Numbered from the stretch's first letter, positions 1 to 6,635 are shown. The stretch is 7,665 nucleotides of DNA from an uncultured Mollicutes bacterium (GCA_900543055.1 UQQI01000061.1:1-7665); one strand, 5' to 3'. Program-made: numbers and translations. The notes: generated by a model not told the origin, from the sequence alone.

Positions 1-1
1 T

Positions 2-556
2 AATAAAGAGCAAATATTGTTTTCATATATTTTTAAAAATAATTATAAATTATATGATTGTGGTAGTAGTTCATTTAAGAGTAATTTATGTATTAATAAA
101 ACTGATATTAATAATAGTTTATTACTTGATAAAATGGGTTTAAGTATGTTTGAACTCTCTGATGAAGTCAGAACTTATGTTAATAATTATGGGTATGTTG
201 AGTTTAAAAGTAATAGTAATTTGAATTATTACAAAGTTAGTTTTAATAATAAGTCTTTTGAAAATAATGGATATACTGAGTTTTATAAGTATAAGAGAGA
301 TAAAGATTTATATGTATTTTATGTATATCAAGGTTTTTATAAGGCAAATTGTACTTTAGGAGAGAATATTAGTTTATATGATTATATAACTGGAGAGGTC
401 TCTTATAGTGGTAGTTGTAATGGAAATCATAGTTTTAATGGAGTTATTGATAATTATGATAAACTTCAACTTTATAAGTATGAATTGAAAAAGAATAGTA
501 ATGGAGATTTTTATCTATATGGATATAATCCTGTTAATGATGTGTCTATTGGCTGA
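2..556 (+). CDS. 3' end of an unrecognised Asn/Tyr/Lys-rich protein (5' truncated by window edge)
   Basis: The reading frame is open to the left edge (codons for N-K-E-Q-I precede the TTG at 17), and no ribosome binding site precedes that TTG. This is therefore the C-terminal ~184 residues of a longer protein, and 17 is not its start. The visible part is soluble, rich in Asn, Tyr, Ser and Lys, with alternating polar/aromatic stretches that suggest beta structure, and has no membrane segment. Cysteines lie in C-G-S-S-S near the left end, N-L-C-I-N, N-C-T-L and S-C-N-G-N. It ends with a charged/aromatic stretch (YKYELKKNSNGDFYLYGY). Endings of this style occur in hypothetical extracellular or lipoprotein-like proteins of low-GC gut Firmicutes, but that is a recollection and not a domain call. 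The stop is TGA. A T-run follows directly, so it ends its transcription unit. Function unknown. Confidence 0.75.
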   Translation, partial: NKEQILFSYIFKNNYKLYDCGSSSFKSNLCINKTDINNSLLLDKMGLSMFELSDEVRTYVNNYGYVEFKSNSNLNYYKVSFNNKSFENNGYTEFYKYKRDKDLYVFYVYQGFYKANCTLGENISLYDYITGEVSYSGSCNGNHSFNGVIDNYDKLQLYKYELKKNSNGDFYLYGYNPVNDVSIG

Positions 557-570
557 TGAGGCCTTTTTTT
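551..570 (+). terminator. weak intrinsic terminator overlapping the first gene's stop
   Basis: GGC (551-553) can pair with GCC (561-563) around a TGATGAG loop. The 3' arm runs straight into seven T residues (564-570). The stem is only 3 bp, or 4 with a bulge, so termination strength is doubtful. Its position between a stop codon and a new promoter supports the role. Confidence 0.35.
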
Positions 571-571
571 A

Positions 572-600
572 TTGCTTTTTTAGTACTTTTGTGTTATAAT
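572..600 (+). promoter_or_regulatory. sigma-A-type promoter of the Fic gene, extended -10
   Basis: A TTGCTT -35 (572-577) is separated by 17 bases from a perfect TATAAT -10 (595-600). The -10 is preceded by TGT, an extended -10 element. The -10 ends 25 nt before the Fic ATG, leaving a short leader that carries the AAGGGG ribosome binding site (612-617). Confidence 0.7.
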
Positions 601-625
601 ATAGCAAATTTAAGGGGATGGTATT

Positions 626-1762
626 ATGTTTAAAGATAAGGAAAAAATAGTTATTGCAGGAAAAAGTTTCGACTATGATGTATTTACTTTTTTATTAAGT
701 AGATTTAAAGAAGCTTTTTCTCATGCTAGTTTAACAATTGAGCAAGCATTTAAAGAGTGCGATGATTTAGAATTTGAAATAAACACGTCTAAAGATAGTA
801 AGGCTTATGAATATTATGAGTGTCTTTCTGATGAAGAAAAAGCATCTATAATGGATACTGTTAGACAAATTATTGTTTTTTATGGTAATAAATATGGTGT
901 ATTTAATGAGAAAATGGATGGTACCAAGGAACAAATAGATAGATTATATAATGAATATTTTAGTTATTTTGATGAATATGTTTTATATTTTATTAAGTTT
1001 GATAGTAATGGTAATTTCGATAGAGTTGCTACGCTAAGAAATATGAATGATTTATTCTTAAAACTTCCACAAAAAAGAGTTGCTTTTGATACTGCTTATA
1101 ATATGCAAAAAGATAATTTGGATGCGTTTGATTATGCGATGGGACTTGAAGATATTTCCGCAACTGAAATAGTTAAAATTAATAATATAGTTAATAATAG
1201 TAATGTTGATAAAGTAGAAGGATTTAAAAAGACAAATAATGATATTTTTGGAGCATCCTTTACACCTGTTGATAAAAAGATGGTTCCTCGTGAAATACAA
1301 AAATTACTTTTTGAATATAAAAATGGATTTGGGGAAGAAATATTAGATCCTAATGAGCCAGGTATTTCTTATGACGAGAAAGTTAATAGAATCTATAAAA
1401 TTTTTGAGCGAGAAGCAAAGTTTCATATAATATTTGAAAGAATACATCCATTTAATGATGGTAATGGAAGAACTGGTAGAATTTTAATGAACTATAATTT
1501 ATTAAAGCAAGGTATAGCTCCAGTATTAATTACTAATTTTATGTCTAGAGATTATAAGAAATATATTAATGATTTTAATGTTGAAGAGTTAACTAAAATG
1601 CTTCTTTCTAGTTCTTCACAACAAATGACTACATGGGTTTCATTTGCTAAGGGTGGAATTTCTCTTAAAGATGAAATTATTAAGCCAGATAATAGTTTCC
1701 TTGCAAAATTAACTTATGAAGATGAAGTTGAGACTGATACAAATAAAGTTATAATTAAGTAG
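626..1762 (+). CDS. Fic family protein (predicted protein AMPylase), stand-alone
   Basis: A 378-residue cytoplasmic protein whose C-terminal half is a Fic domain (about residues 180-330). Fic enzymes typically transfer AMP or another nucleotide part onto hydroxyl side chains of target proteins. The signature HPFNDGNGRTGR (residues 274-285) is complete: catalytic His274, the Asp/Gly/Asn phosphate-binding loop, and the final Arg285. The upstream stretch with G-x-x-F-x-P (209-214) and V-P (220-221) matches the target-binding flap of the family. In the N-terminal helical region, S-L-T-I-E-Q (35-40) resembles the inhibitory helix motif (S/T)xxxE(G/N), with Gln in the last place, so Glu39 would be the autoinhibitory residue of a class II Fic. 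The following A-Y-E-Y-Y-E-C-L fits the helix usually found after it. The ATG at 626 is set by AAGGGG at 612-617. It has its own promoter and terminator and no antitoxin-like small gene beside it. The target cannot be read from sequence. Confidence 0.92.
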   Translation: MFKDKEKIVIAGKSFDYDVFTFLLSRFKEAFSHASLTIEQAFKECDDLEFEINTSKDSKAYEYYECLSDEEKASIMDTVRQIIVFYGNKYGVFNEKMDGTKEQIDRLYNEYFSYFDEYVLYFIKFDSNGNFDRVATLRNMNDLFLKLPQKRVAFDTAYNMQKDNLDAFDYAMGLEDISATEIVKINNIVNNSNVDKVEGFKKTNNDIFGASFTPVDKKMVPREIQKLLFEYKNGFGEEILDPNEPGISYDEKVNRIYKIFEREAKFHIIFERIHPFNDGNGRTGRILMNYNLLKQGIAPVLITNFMSRDYKKYINDFNVEELTKMLLSSSSQQMTTWVSFAKGGISLKDEIIKPDNSFLAKLTYEDEVETDTNKVIIK

Positions 1763-1764
1763 TT

Positions 1765-1800
1765 AAAGAATGATATTTAAAAATATTATTCTTTTTTTTT
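1765..1800 (+). terminator. intrinsic terminator after the Fic gene
   Basis: A long AT-rich hairpin. The 5' arm AAAGAATGATATTT (1765-1778) pairs with AAATATTATTCTTT (1781-1794), with one G-T wobble. The innermost pairs must open to form the loop, leaving about 13 bp. The 3' arm enters a nine-base T run (1792-1800). It begins 2 nt after the Fic stop codon. Confidence 0.8.
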
Positions 1801-1801
1801 G

Positions 1802-1807
1802 TATTAT
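1802..1807 (+). promoter_or_regulatory. candidate -10 box for the flippase gene
   Basis: TATTAT lies directly after TTTTG and ends 26 nt before the flippase ATG, the same distance seen for the other promoters here (25-28 nt). No convincing -35 box is found at 16-18 bp because that position is the terminator stem. The overlapping TGATAAAAT (1807-1815) is an alternative, but it would start transcription inside the ribosome binding site. Confidence 0.35.
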
Positions 1808-1833
1808 GATAAAATTATTATGGAGGATAAGTA

Positions 1834-3492
1834 ATGAAGAAAGATTCTACAATGAAAAAAAGTACTTTTTTAAAGGGGACAATAATAACTACTATTGGTA
1901 TAGTTATTACAAAGATTTTAGGGCTTTTATATGTAATTCCTTTTCATTCTATAATTGGTGATGAAGGTGGAGCATTATATGGATATGCCTATACTATATA
2001 TTTATTCTTTATGTCTATTTCTACAGCTGGTATTCCACTTGCTATTAGTAAAATAGTATCTGAGTATCAGACTCTTGGTTATATGAAGGCTAAAAAGAGG
2101 GTGTTTACTCTTAGTAAAAGAATATCACTTCTTCTTGGATTTGTTAGTTTTTTAATTATAATGCTGTTTTCTCCAGTAATTGCTAAAGGTATTCTTGGCA
2201 ATGCTACTGGTGGTAATAGTATAGAAGATATTTCTTTTGTTATTAGGGTTATTGGTACAGCTATATTAATTGTTCCAGTACTTAGTATATATAGAGGTTA
2301 CTTTGAGGGACATAGGTTTATGAGTCCGCCATCAATATCACAAGTAATAGAACAGTTATTTAGAGTATTTATTATTATCTTTGGTAGTTTAAGTGCTATA
2401 AAAGTATTTCATTTTAGTGTAAGCAGTGCTGTTGGAATTGCTCTTTTTGGAGCAACGGCAGGTGCTATAATTTCTTATTTATATTTAGTAAATAAACTAA
2501 GAAAAAATAAAAATAAATTTAATGATAAATTAATAAAAAAGAATGAGCCAATTGTATCAGATAAAGAAATATTTAGAAAACTTATTATATATGCTGTACC
2601 TTTTATTATGATAGATTTATTTAAATCACTTTATAATACAATAGATATGGTTACTGTTGTAAAAGGTCTTGTTAAAGTATCATATAGTACAGTTGATGCT
2701 GAAACTATTTATTCTATGTTCTCTACTTGGGGAGCTAAATTTAATATGGTAATTTTAGCAATATCTAGTGGAATAATTGTAAATTTAATACCTAATTTAT
2801 CATCTAGTATTGTTAAGAAAGATTATAAAGGTTGTAATGACAAAGTAATTCAATCTTTAAATATATTATTATTTTTAGCACTACCAATTACTTTTGGAAT
2901 TAGTTTTTTAGCAAAACCTATTTGGTATCTTTTCTATGGGAATAGTTTATATGGACCTAATGTTTTGAGTTACTATATTTTTGTTGGACTTTTTATGTCT
3001 TTAGCAACAATAGTAGTAACAATACTTCAATGTTATAAAGATTTTAAAGGCATGTTTATTAGTTTATCTATAGGAGTAGTATTAAAGTTAATATTAAATA
3101 ATAATTTATTATATGCATTTAATAAAATGAGTTTTCCTGCTTACTATGGTGTAATTACTGCTAGTATTATTGGTTATTTTACAACTTTTATTATTGCTTT
3201 AATCTTATTAAAGAAAAAATATGGTGTTTCATATGAAAATTTAATTAAAAATCTTGTTGATTATATTTGTGGTACAGTATTAATGATAATGTTACTTTTT
3301 GTTATTAAATTTTTTATACCAATATATTCTAGTAATAGAGTTTTAAATATTTTAATAATTGTTTTATATGGATTAGTAGGTTGTTTTATATATTTCTTTT
3401 ATGCTTATAAAGCTGGGTGTTTTGAAAAGATTTTTGGTAAGAAGTTTATTAATAATATAAAAAGAGTTTTTAATAAGAAATCTAATAGATAG
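1834..3492 (+). CDS. murJ: MurJ/YtgP/SpoVB-like lipid II (oligosaccharide) flippase
   Basis: A 552-residue integral membrane protein of the MOP superfamily (polysaccharide biosynthesis / MATE-like fold), with about 14 hydrophobic segments from residue 12 to about 525 and a Lys-rich C-terminal tail. The closest family I recognise is Bacillus YtgP (MurJ), which is of about this length. Shared landmarks are E-G-G-A-L-Y-G-Y-A-Y (44-53), S-T-A-G-I-P-L-A-I-S-K (62-73 region), and Y-R-G-Y-F-E-G-H-R-F-M-S-P followed by S-Q-V-I-E-Q-L-F-R-V (153-178). The predicted role is to move the lipid-linked peptidoglycan precursor across the cytoplasmic membrane. A SpoVB-type or other polysaccharide flippase cannot be excluded, so the symbol is a family-level choice. 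The ATG at 1834 is preferred over Met7 because GGAGGA (1822-1827) is correctly spaced for it. A wall precursor flippase and the wall hydrolases downstream both imply a walled cell. Confidence 0.88.
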   Translation: MKKDSTMKKSTFLKGTIITTIGIVITKILGLLYVIPFHSIIGDEGGALYGYAYTIYLFFMSISTAGIPLAISKIVSEYQTLGYMKAKKRVFTLSKRISLLLGFVSFLIIMLFSPVIAKGILGNATGGNSIEDISFVIRVIGTAILIVPVLSIYRGYFEGHRFMSPPSISQVIEQLFRVFIIIFGSLSAIKVFHFSVSSAVGIALFGATAGAIISYLYLVNKLRKNKNKFNDKLIKKNEPIVSDKEIFRKLIIYAVPFIMIDLFKSLYNTIDMVTVVKGLVKVSYSTVDAETIYSMFSTWGAKFNMVILAISSGIIVNLIPNLSSSIVKKDYKGCNDKVIQSLNILLFLALPITFGISFLAKPIWYLFYGNSLYGPNVLSYYIFVGLFMSLATIVVTILQCYKDFKGMFISLSIGVVLKLILNNNLLYAFNKMSFPAYYGVITASIIGYFTTFIIALILLKKKYGVSYENLIKNLVDYICGTVLMIMLLFVIKFFIPIYSSNRVLNILIIVLYGLVGCFIYFFYAYKAGCFEKIFGKKFINNIKRVFNKKSNR

Positions 3493-3510
3493 TTTTTTAC
3501 TATCTTTTTT
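3487..3510 (+). terminator. intrinsic terminator overlapping the flippase stop codon
   Basis: AGATAGT (3487-3493) and ACTATCT (3499-3505) form a perfect 7-bp stem with a five-T loop, followed by a T run to 3510. The 5' arm contains the TAG stop codon. A second weaker element follows at 3517-3532 (AAAAG, loop TAAA, CTTTT, then more T) and may be a backup. Confidence 0.7.
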
Positions 3511-3550
3511 GTATATAAAAGTAAACTTTTTTATATTTAGAAGAAATAAT

Positions 3551-3579
3551 TTGTTATTGATAAATTTAAGTGATAAAAT
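3551..3579 (+). promoter_or_regulatory. promoter of the T7SS effector operon, extended -10
   Basis: A TTGTTA -35 (3551-3556) is followed after exactly 17 bases by a TAAAAT -10 (3574-3579) with an upstream TGA extended element. The -10 ends 28 nt before the ATG at 3608, and AGAGGAGG (3593-3600) serves as the ribosome binding site. An alternative TTGATA (3557-3562) / TATTAT (3582-3587) pair has a poor 19-bp spacer. Confidence 0.6.
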
Positions 3580-3607
3580 ACTATTATAGAGTAGAGGAGG
3601 ATATGGT

Positions 3608-4501
3608 ATGGTTAGTAGTGGCTCAGTTAATAATGATTTGAGTTCTGTAAAATCAGTTTTAAGTAGTTATAGTTCTCAAATTAGTGGACTTGATGGTTCT
3701 TGGAAAGGAACATCACATGATTCTATTATTTCTAAGGCTGAGGCATTTGTATCAGAGTATACTAGTGCAATTGAAAGTGGAATGACTGCTTTTGCATCTG
3801 CTTGTGATAAATATGAAGAATATAAAAGTTATAAGGATGCATTGAAAGCGGCACAATTTAATTTAAGTCAAGCAAATAGTTTAAATGATAGTGCAGCACA
3901 AACAACTTATTCTAATCAAGTTAGTGAGTATACAGAAAAAAAGAACAGTTTAAAGTCAGAAATTGAGAGACTATTATCTACAACTTCGTCAAGTAAATTA
4001 ACAGCAACATCAATATCTGGTGTTGTCAGTGGTGCATCAGGTAGTGCTGGTGTTATGGCAGTAAATGGTGGTGTTCAAGGAGCTGTTGACTGGGCTTTAA
4101 ATACTGCTGCCGATGATTCTATTGGTTATTCTCAAGAAACACGTTGGGGAAATCCGAATTATGATTGCTCTTCATTTGTTATTTCAGCGTACCAGTCTGC
4201 AGGTATTCCAGTTAAAGATAATGGTGCAACATATACTGGTAACATGAGAGAGGCATTTGTAAATAGTGGATTTGAATGGATTCCTGGTAATCCTGTTGTA
4301 AATGATTTACAAATAGGAGATGTTTTATTAGATGAGGATAGTCATACAGAAATGTATATTGGTAATGGTCAAAATGTAGGTGCGCATAGTAATAAAGATG
4401 GAGCAGATGGAGATTCCTCAGGAAAGGAAGTATCTGTTGGAAATTATTATGATCATCCATGGGATGGTGTTTTAAGATATTCTGGAACTACAACTTTATG
4501 A
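3608..4501 (+). CDS. WXG-module effector with C-terminal NlpC/P60-like peptidoglycan hydrolase domain
   Basis: A 297-residue, two-domain protein with no signal peptide or membrane helix. Residues 1-125 are helical, Ser/Ala-rich and resemble a WXG100/LXG targeting module. W32-K33-G34 sits in the turn between two helices, followed by a long helical region (40-122). After a Ser/Gly hinge (126-155), residues 156-292 form a cysteine hydrolase domain like NlpC/P60 and the phage endolysin Amidase_5 group. The nucleophile is Cys187 in YDCSSFV, the catalytic His is probably His246 in SHTEMYIGNG, and His260 in GAH is a likely third polar residue. The domain ends in the typical P-W-D-G-V-L-R-Y. Such domains cut peptide bonds in the wall stem peptide. 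Export by a type VII system is inferred from the module and the WXG100 neighbours. AGAGGAGG lies 7 nt before the ATG. An out-of-frame ATG at 3603 is ignored. Its first half is nearly a copy of the next gene's. Confidence 0.9.
   Translation: MVSSGSVNNDLSSVKSVLSSYSSQISGLDGSWKGTSHDSIISKAEAFVSEYTSAIESGMTAFASACDKYEEYKSYKDALKAAQFNLSQANSLNDSAAQTTYSNQVSEYTEKKNSLKSEIERLLSTTSSSKLTATSISGVVSGASGSAGVMAVNGGVQGAVDWALNTAADDSIGYSQETRWGNPNYDCSSFVISAYQSAGIPVKDNGATYTGNMREAFVNSGFEWIPGNPVVNDLQIGDVLLDEDSHTEMYIGNGQNVGAHSNKDGADGDSSGKEVSVGNYYDHPWDGVLRYSGTTTL
3667..3912 (+). repeat. 246-bp exact direct repeat, copy 1 (WXG targeting module)
   Basis: Identical base for base to 4585-4830 (offset 918). It covers codons 21-101 plus part of codon 102, including the W-K-G motif. 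Immediately outside, the two genes differ at about 16 of the first 60 and 11 of the next 60 bases, many of them synonymous. Confidence 0.95.
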
Positions 4502-4525
4502 AATTTATTAATAAGGAGGTATAGT

Positions 4526-5482
4526 ATGGTTAGTAGTGGAACAGTCAATGGTGATTTAAGTTCAATTAGTTCTGTTCTTAGCAATTATAGTTCTCAAATT
4601 AGTGGACTTGATGGTTCTTGGAAAGGAACATCACATGATTCTATTATTTCTAAGGCTGAGGCATTTGTATCAGAGTATACTAGTGCAATTGAAAGTGGAA
4701 TGACTGCTTTTGCATCTGCTTGTGATAAATATGAAGAATATAAAAGTTATAAGGATGCATTGAAAGCGGCACAATTTAATTTAAGTCAAGCAAATAGTTT
4801 AAATGATAGTGCAGCACAAACAACTTATTCAAATCAAGTAAGTGAATATACAGAAAAAATGAACAGTTTGAAAGGAGAGATTGAAAGTTCTTTAGCAACA
4901 GCGTCATCAAGTAAATTAACGGCAACTTCTACAGCTGGCAGTGTAAGTAGTAATGCATCATTTTCTGGCTCAAAGGGAAGAGCTACAGCATCAGCTTATG
5001 TAAATTGTGGTACAAGAGAGTTAACAGGTGCAAATTTAGACTTTGTTAATTCTATTAAAGATGGTGCAGTTGAGGCGTATAACAAGTATGGCGTATTGCC
5101 ATCATTAACAATGGCTCAAGCTATATTAGAAACCGGATGGGGTAAGTCAAAGATTGGTAATAATATTTTCGGAATCAAGGCCGGAAGTAATTGGACTGGA
5201 AAAACAATTAATTGTCAAACTGGTGAACAAAATCCTGACGGTTCTAGATATACAATTAATGCTGATTTTAGGGATTATGATTCAATAGACGATTCTATAG
5301 TAGACCATGCTAAACTATTAAATTCAGATAGATATAAGAGAGTAATTGAATCAAAAAACTATAAAGATGCTTGCGTTGCAGTTAGAGAGTGTGGTTATGC
5401 AACGAGTTTGGATTATTCTAGTAATTTAATTAGTCTTGTTGAGATGTATGGTCTTGATCAATGGGACCCTAAAGATGTTTAA
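4526..5482 (+). CDS. WXG-module effector with C-terminal glucosaminidase (FlgJ/Atl-type) domain
   Basis: A 318-residue protein with the same N-terminal module as the previous gene (W32-K33-G34; residues 21-111 identical in protein) joined to a different enzyme. After a Ser-rich hinge (126-160), residues 168-312 form a glucosaminidase domain (N-acetylglucosaminidase, glycoside hydrolase family 73 type). Evidence is A-Q-A-I-L-E-T-G-W-G-K-S (197-208) with catalytic Glu202, N-N-I-F-G-I-K (212-218), F-R-D-Y-D-S (248-253), and the closing Y-A-T-S-L-D-Y-S-S-N-L (291-301). This enzyme class cleaves the glycan strand of peptidoglycan. There is no signal peptide, so secretion is inferred to go through the T7SS. 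AAGGAGG (4513-4519) sets the ATG. It lies 24 nt after the NlpC/P60 gene in one operon, giving a pair of hydrolases with complementary bond specificity. Cysteines at 161, 230, 283 and 289 could form disulfides outside the cell. Confidence 0.92.
   Translation: MVSSGTVNGDLSSISSVLSNYSSQISGLDGSWKGTSHDSIISKAEAFVSEYTSAIESGMTAFASACDKYEEYKSYKDALKAAQFNLSQANSLNDSAAQTTYSNQVSEYTEKMNSLKGEIESSLATASSSKLTATSTAGSVSSNASFSGSKGRATASAYVNCGTRELTGANLDFVNSIKDGAVEAYNKYGVLPSLTMAQAILETGWGKSKIGNNIFGIKAGSNWTGKTINCQTGEQNPDGSRYTINADFRDYDSIDDSIVDHAKLLNSDRYKRVIESKNYKDACVAVRECGYATSLDYSSNLISLVEMYGLDQWDPKDV
4585..4830 (+). repeat. 246-bp exact direct repeat, copy 2 (WXG targeting module)
   Basis: Second copy of the 3667-3912 sequence, in the same reading frame and at the same residue positions of the glucosaminidase effector. 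The sharp edges on both sides suggest homogenisation of this segment rather than uniform selection along the module. Confidence 0.95.
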
Positions 5483-5496
5483 AAAGGAGGAGAATT

Positions 5497-6633
5497 ATGG
5501 CAGTTTTTATGTTGGAAACAGAGGCTTTAACTTCGGCATCAAGTGCAATTAGTTCACTTGCATCACAAGTTAATGACGTTAGTAGTTCAATTAATGGTTA
5601 TGATACAAGTTGTGAAGATGGTTTTGATTTTGCAGGAGCTAAAAGTGTTTTAGCAAGTAATGTAGAGGCTTGTTCGACAAAAATAACAAATACAGCGGTA
5701 ATACTTGAAAATGTTGTATCAGCTCATACTGAATTACAAAGTAGTATGAAGTTTGACGGAAGTGATAATTATTCATCTAGTAGTACTTCGACGAATGGAA
5801 GTTCATCATCTAGTGGTAGTTCATCATCTAGTGGTAGTTCATCATCTAGTGGAAGTTCATCATCTGGAGGAAATTATTCAGGAGGTGGAACATCAGGAGG
5901 TGGATACTCTGGCGGAGGATACTCTGGTGGTGGTTCATATTCTGGAGGCAGTTCATCATATGGTGGAGGAGATTATTCAGGAGGTTACTCGGGTGCTACA
6001 GTTTCTGGTATAGCTGTATCAGGTTTAGTTACAGAAAAAGTTAAAGATTCTAATAATGATAAGGTTAAAGAAAGAACTGGTGCTGCTTCATCAAAGGATG
6101 AAAAAGAGACTGATAAAAATAAAGAAACGAATGATAGTGAGTTAACAGGTATTTTAGAAGAAAAAGTTACTACTGAATTAAAAGATGTAAATTATGCTTA
6201 TATTAATAGTGATAAAGTAACTGATAAGTCAAAAGAATTATTTAATGATGCTACTTTTAATTATGATTCTAATACAGGGTATGCTTTGGTTGATGGAAAG
6301 TATGTAATTGCTTGTGATAGTACTGTTGGCGAGGTTGGAGATATAATTAAGTTTACTCAAAAAGATGGTACTATTGTTGAATGTGTAGTAGGTACTAATA
6401 CAGTTACAGATGCATCTAAAAATGTAATTAATTTTATAGTTGATAAAGAAAATTGGGCTAATAAAACACCTATGTCTATTTCTGAGAATTTGATAAATAA
6501 TACAACAACTATTACAAATGCTGGACAATATAATGTAAAGCCATCTGGTACAATAACTACGTTAATAAACGAAAATGCTAATACATCAAAAGATATATCT
6601 AGTTCGTCTACAACTGATGTTAAGGAGGTATAA
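5497..6633 (+). CDS. Putative T7SS substrate: helical N-terminus, Ser/Gly repeat linker, unassigned C-terminal domain
   Basis: A 378-residue protein without signal peptide or membrane segment. Residues 1-85 look like a WXG100/LXG-type helical pair (L-E-T-E-A-L..., then V-L-A-S-N-V-E-A). The WXG is replaced by a D-G-F-D-F stretch near 41-45, so it resembles the Trp-less effector targeting modules of Firmicutes. Residues 91-165 are low complexity: S-S-S-S-S-G repeats, then G-G-G-Y-S repeats. Residues 180-215 are a charged Lys/Glu/Asp linker. The C-terminal region (about 232-350) is beta-rich, with G-Y-A-L-V-D-G-K-Y-V-I-A-C (261-273), V-G-D-I-I-K-F (280-286), D-G-T-I-V-E-C-V-V-G (290-299) and I-N-F-I-V-D-K-E-N-W (311-320). 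I recall similar small beta domains beside wall hydrolase domains in gut Firmicutes, but cannot name the family. AAGGAGG (5484-5490) supports the ATG at 5497 rather than Met5. It lies 14 nt after the glucosaminidase gene, in the same operon. Function unknown; a wall-linked or surface role is an inference. Confidence 0.85.
   Translation: MAVFMLETEALTSASSAISSLASQVNDVSSSINGYDTSCEDGFDFAGAKSVLASNVEACSTKITNTAVILENVVSAHTELQSSMKFDGSDNYSSSSTSTNGSSSSSGSSSSSGSSSSSGSSSSGGNYSGGGTSGGGYSGGGYSGGGSYSGGSSSYGGGDYSGGYSGATVSGIAVSGLVTEKVKDSNNDKVKERTGAASSKDEKETDKNKETNDSELTGILEEKVTTELKDVNYAYINSDKVTDKSKELFNDATFNYDSNTGYALVDGKYVIACDSTVGEVGDIIKFTQKDGTIVECVVGTNTVTDASKNVINFIVDKENWANKTPMSISENLINNTTTITNAGQYNVKPSGTITTLINENANTSKDISSSSTTDVKEV
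5800..5868 (+). repeat. 18-bp in-frame tandem repeat encoding SSSSSG
   Basis: Units AGTTCATCATCTAGTGGT lie at 5800-5817 and 5818-5835. A copy ending GGA follows at 5836-5853, then a shortened 15-bp copy at 5854-5868. Each unit is six codons, so gain or loss keeps the frame. The near-identical bases favour replication slippage. A looser Gly/Tyr/Ser repeat follows to about 5990. Confidence 0.92.
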
Positions 6634-6635
6634 AA

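Noticed and set aside
1058..1300. 80-codon open frame on the minus strand inside the Fic gene
   Set aside because: It lies wholly inside a well-supported gene, has no ribosome binding site, and is Ile/Asn-rich as expected of AT-rich antisense sequence.
1770..1961. 63-codon plus-strand frame before and across the start of the flippase gene
   Set aside because: It begins inside the terminator stem, overlaps the true gene in another frame and has no ribosome binding site.
4212..4460. Minus-strand 82-codon frame, considered as an antisense immunity gene for the hydrolase
   Set aside because: It is antisense to the catalytic domain, rich in His/Leu/Tyr from reverse-complemented codons, with no start signals. 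It is a shadow frame.
5800..5868. Short regular repeats considered as a CRISPR array
   Set aside because: The units are directly abutting with no spacers, and they are in-frame coding sequence.
5753..6013. 86-codon plus-strand frame rich in Val/His
   Set aside because: It is an out-of-frame reading of the Ser/Gly repeat, without a ribosome binding site.
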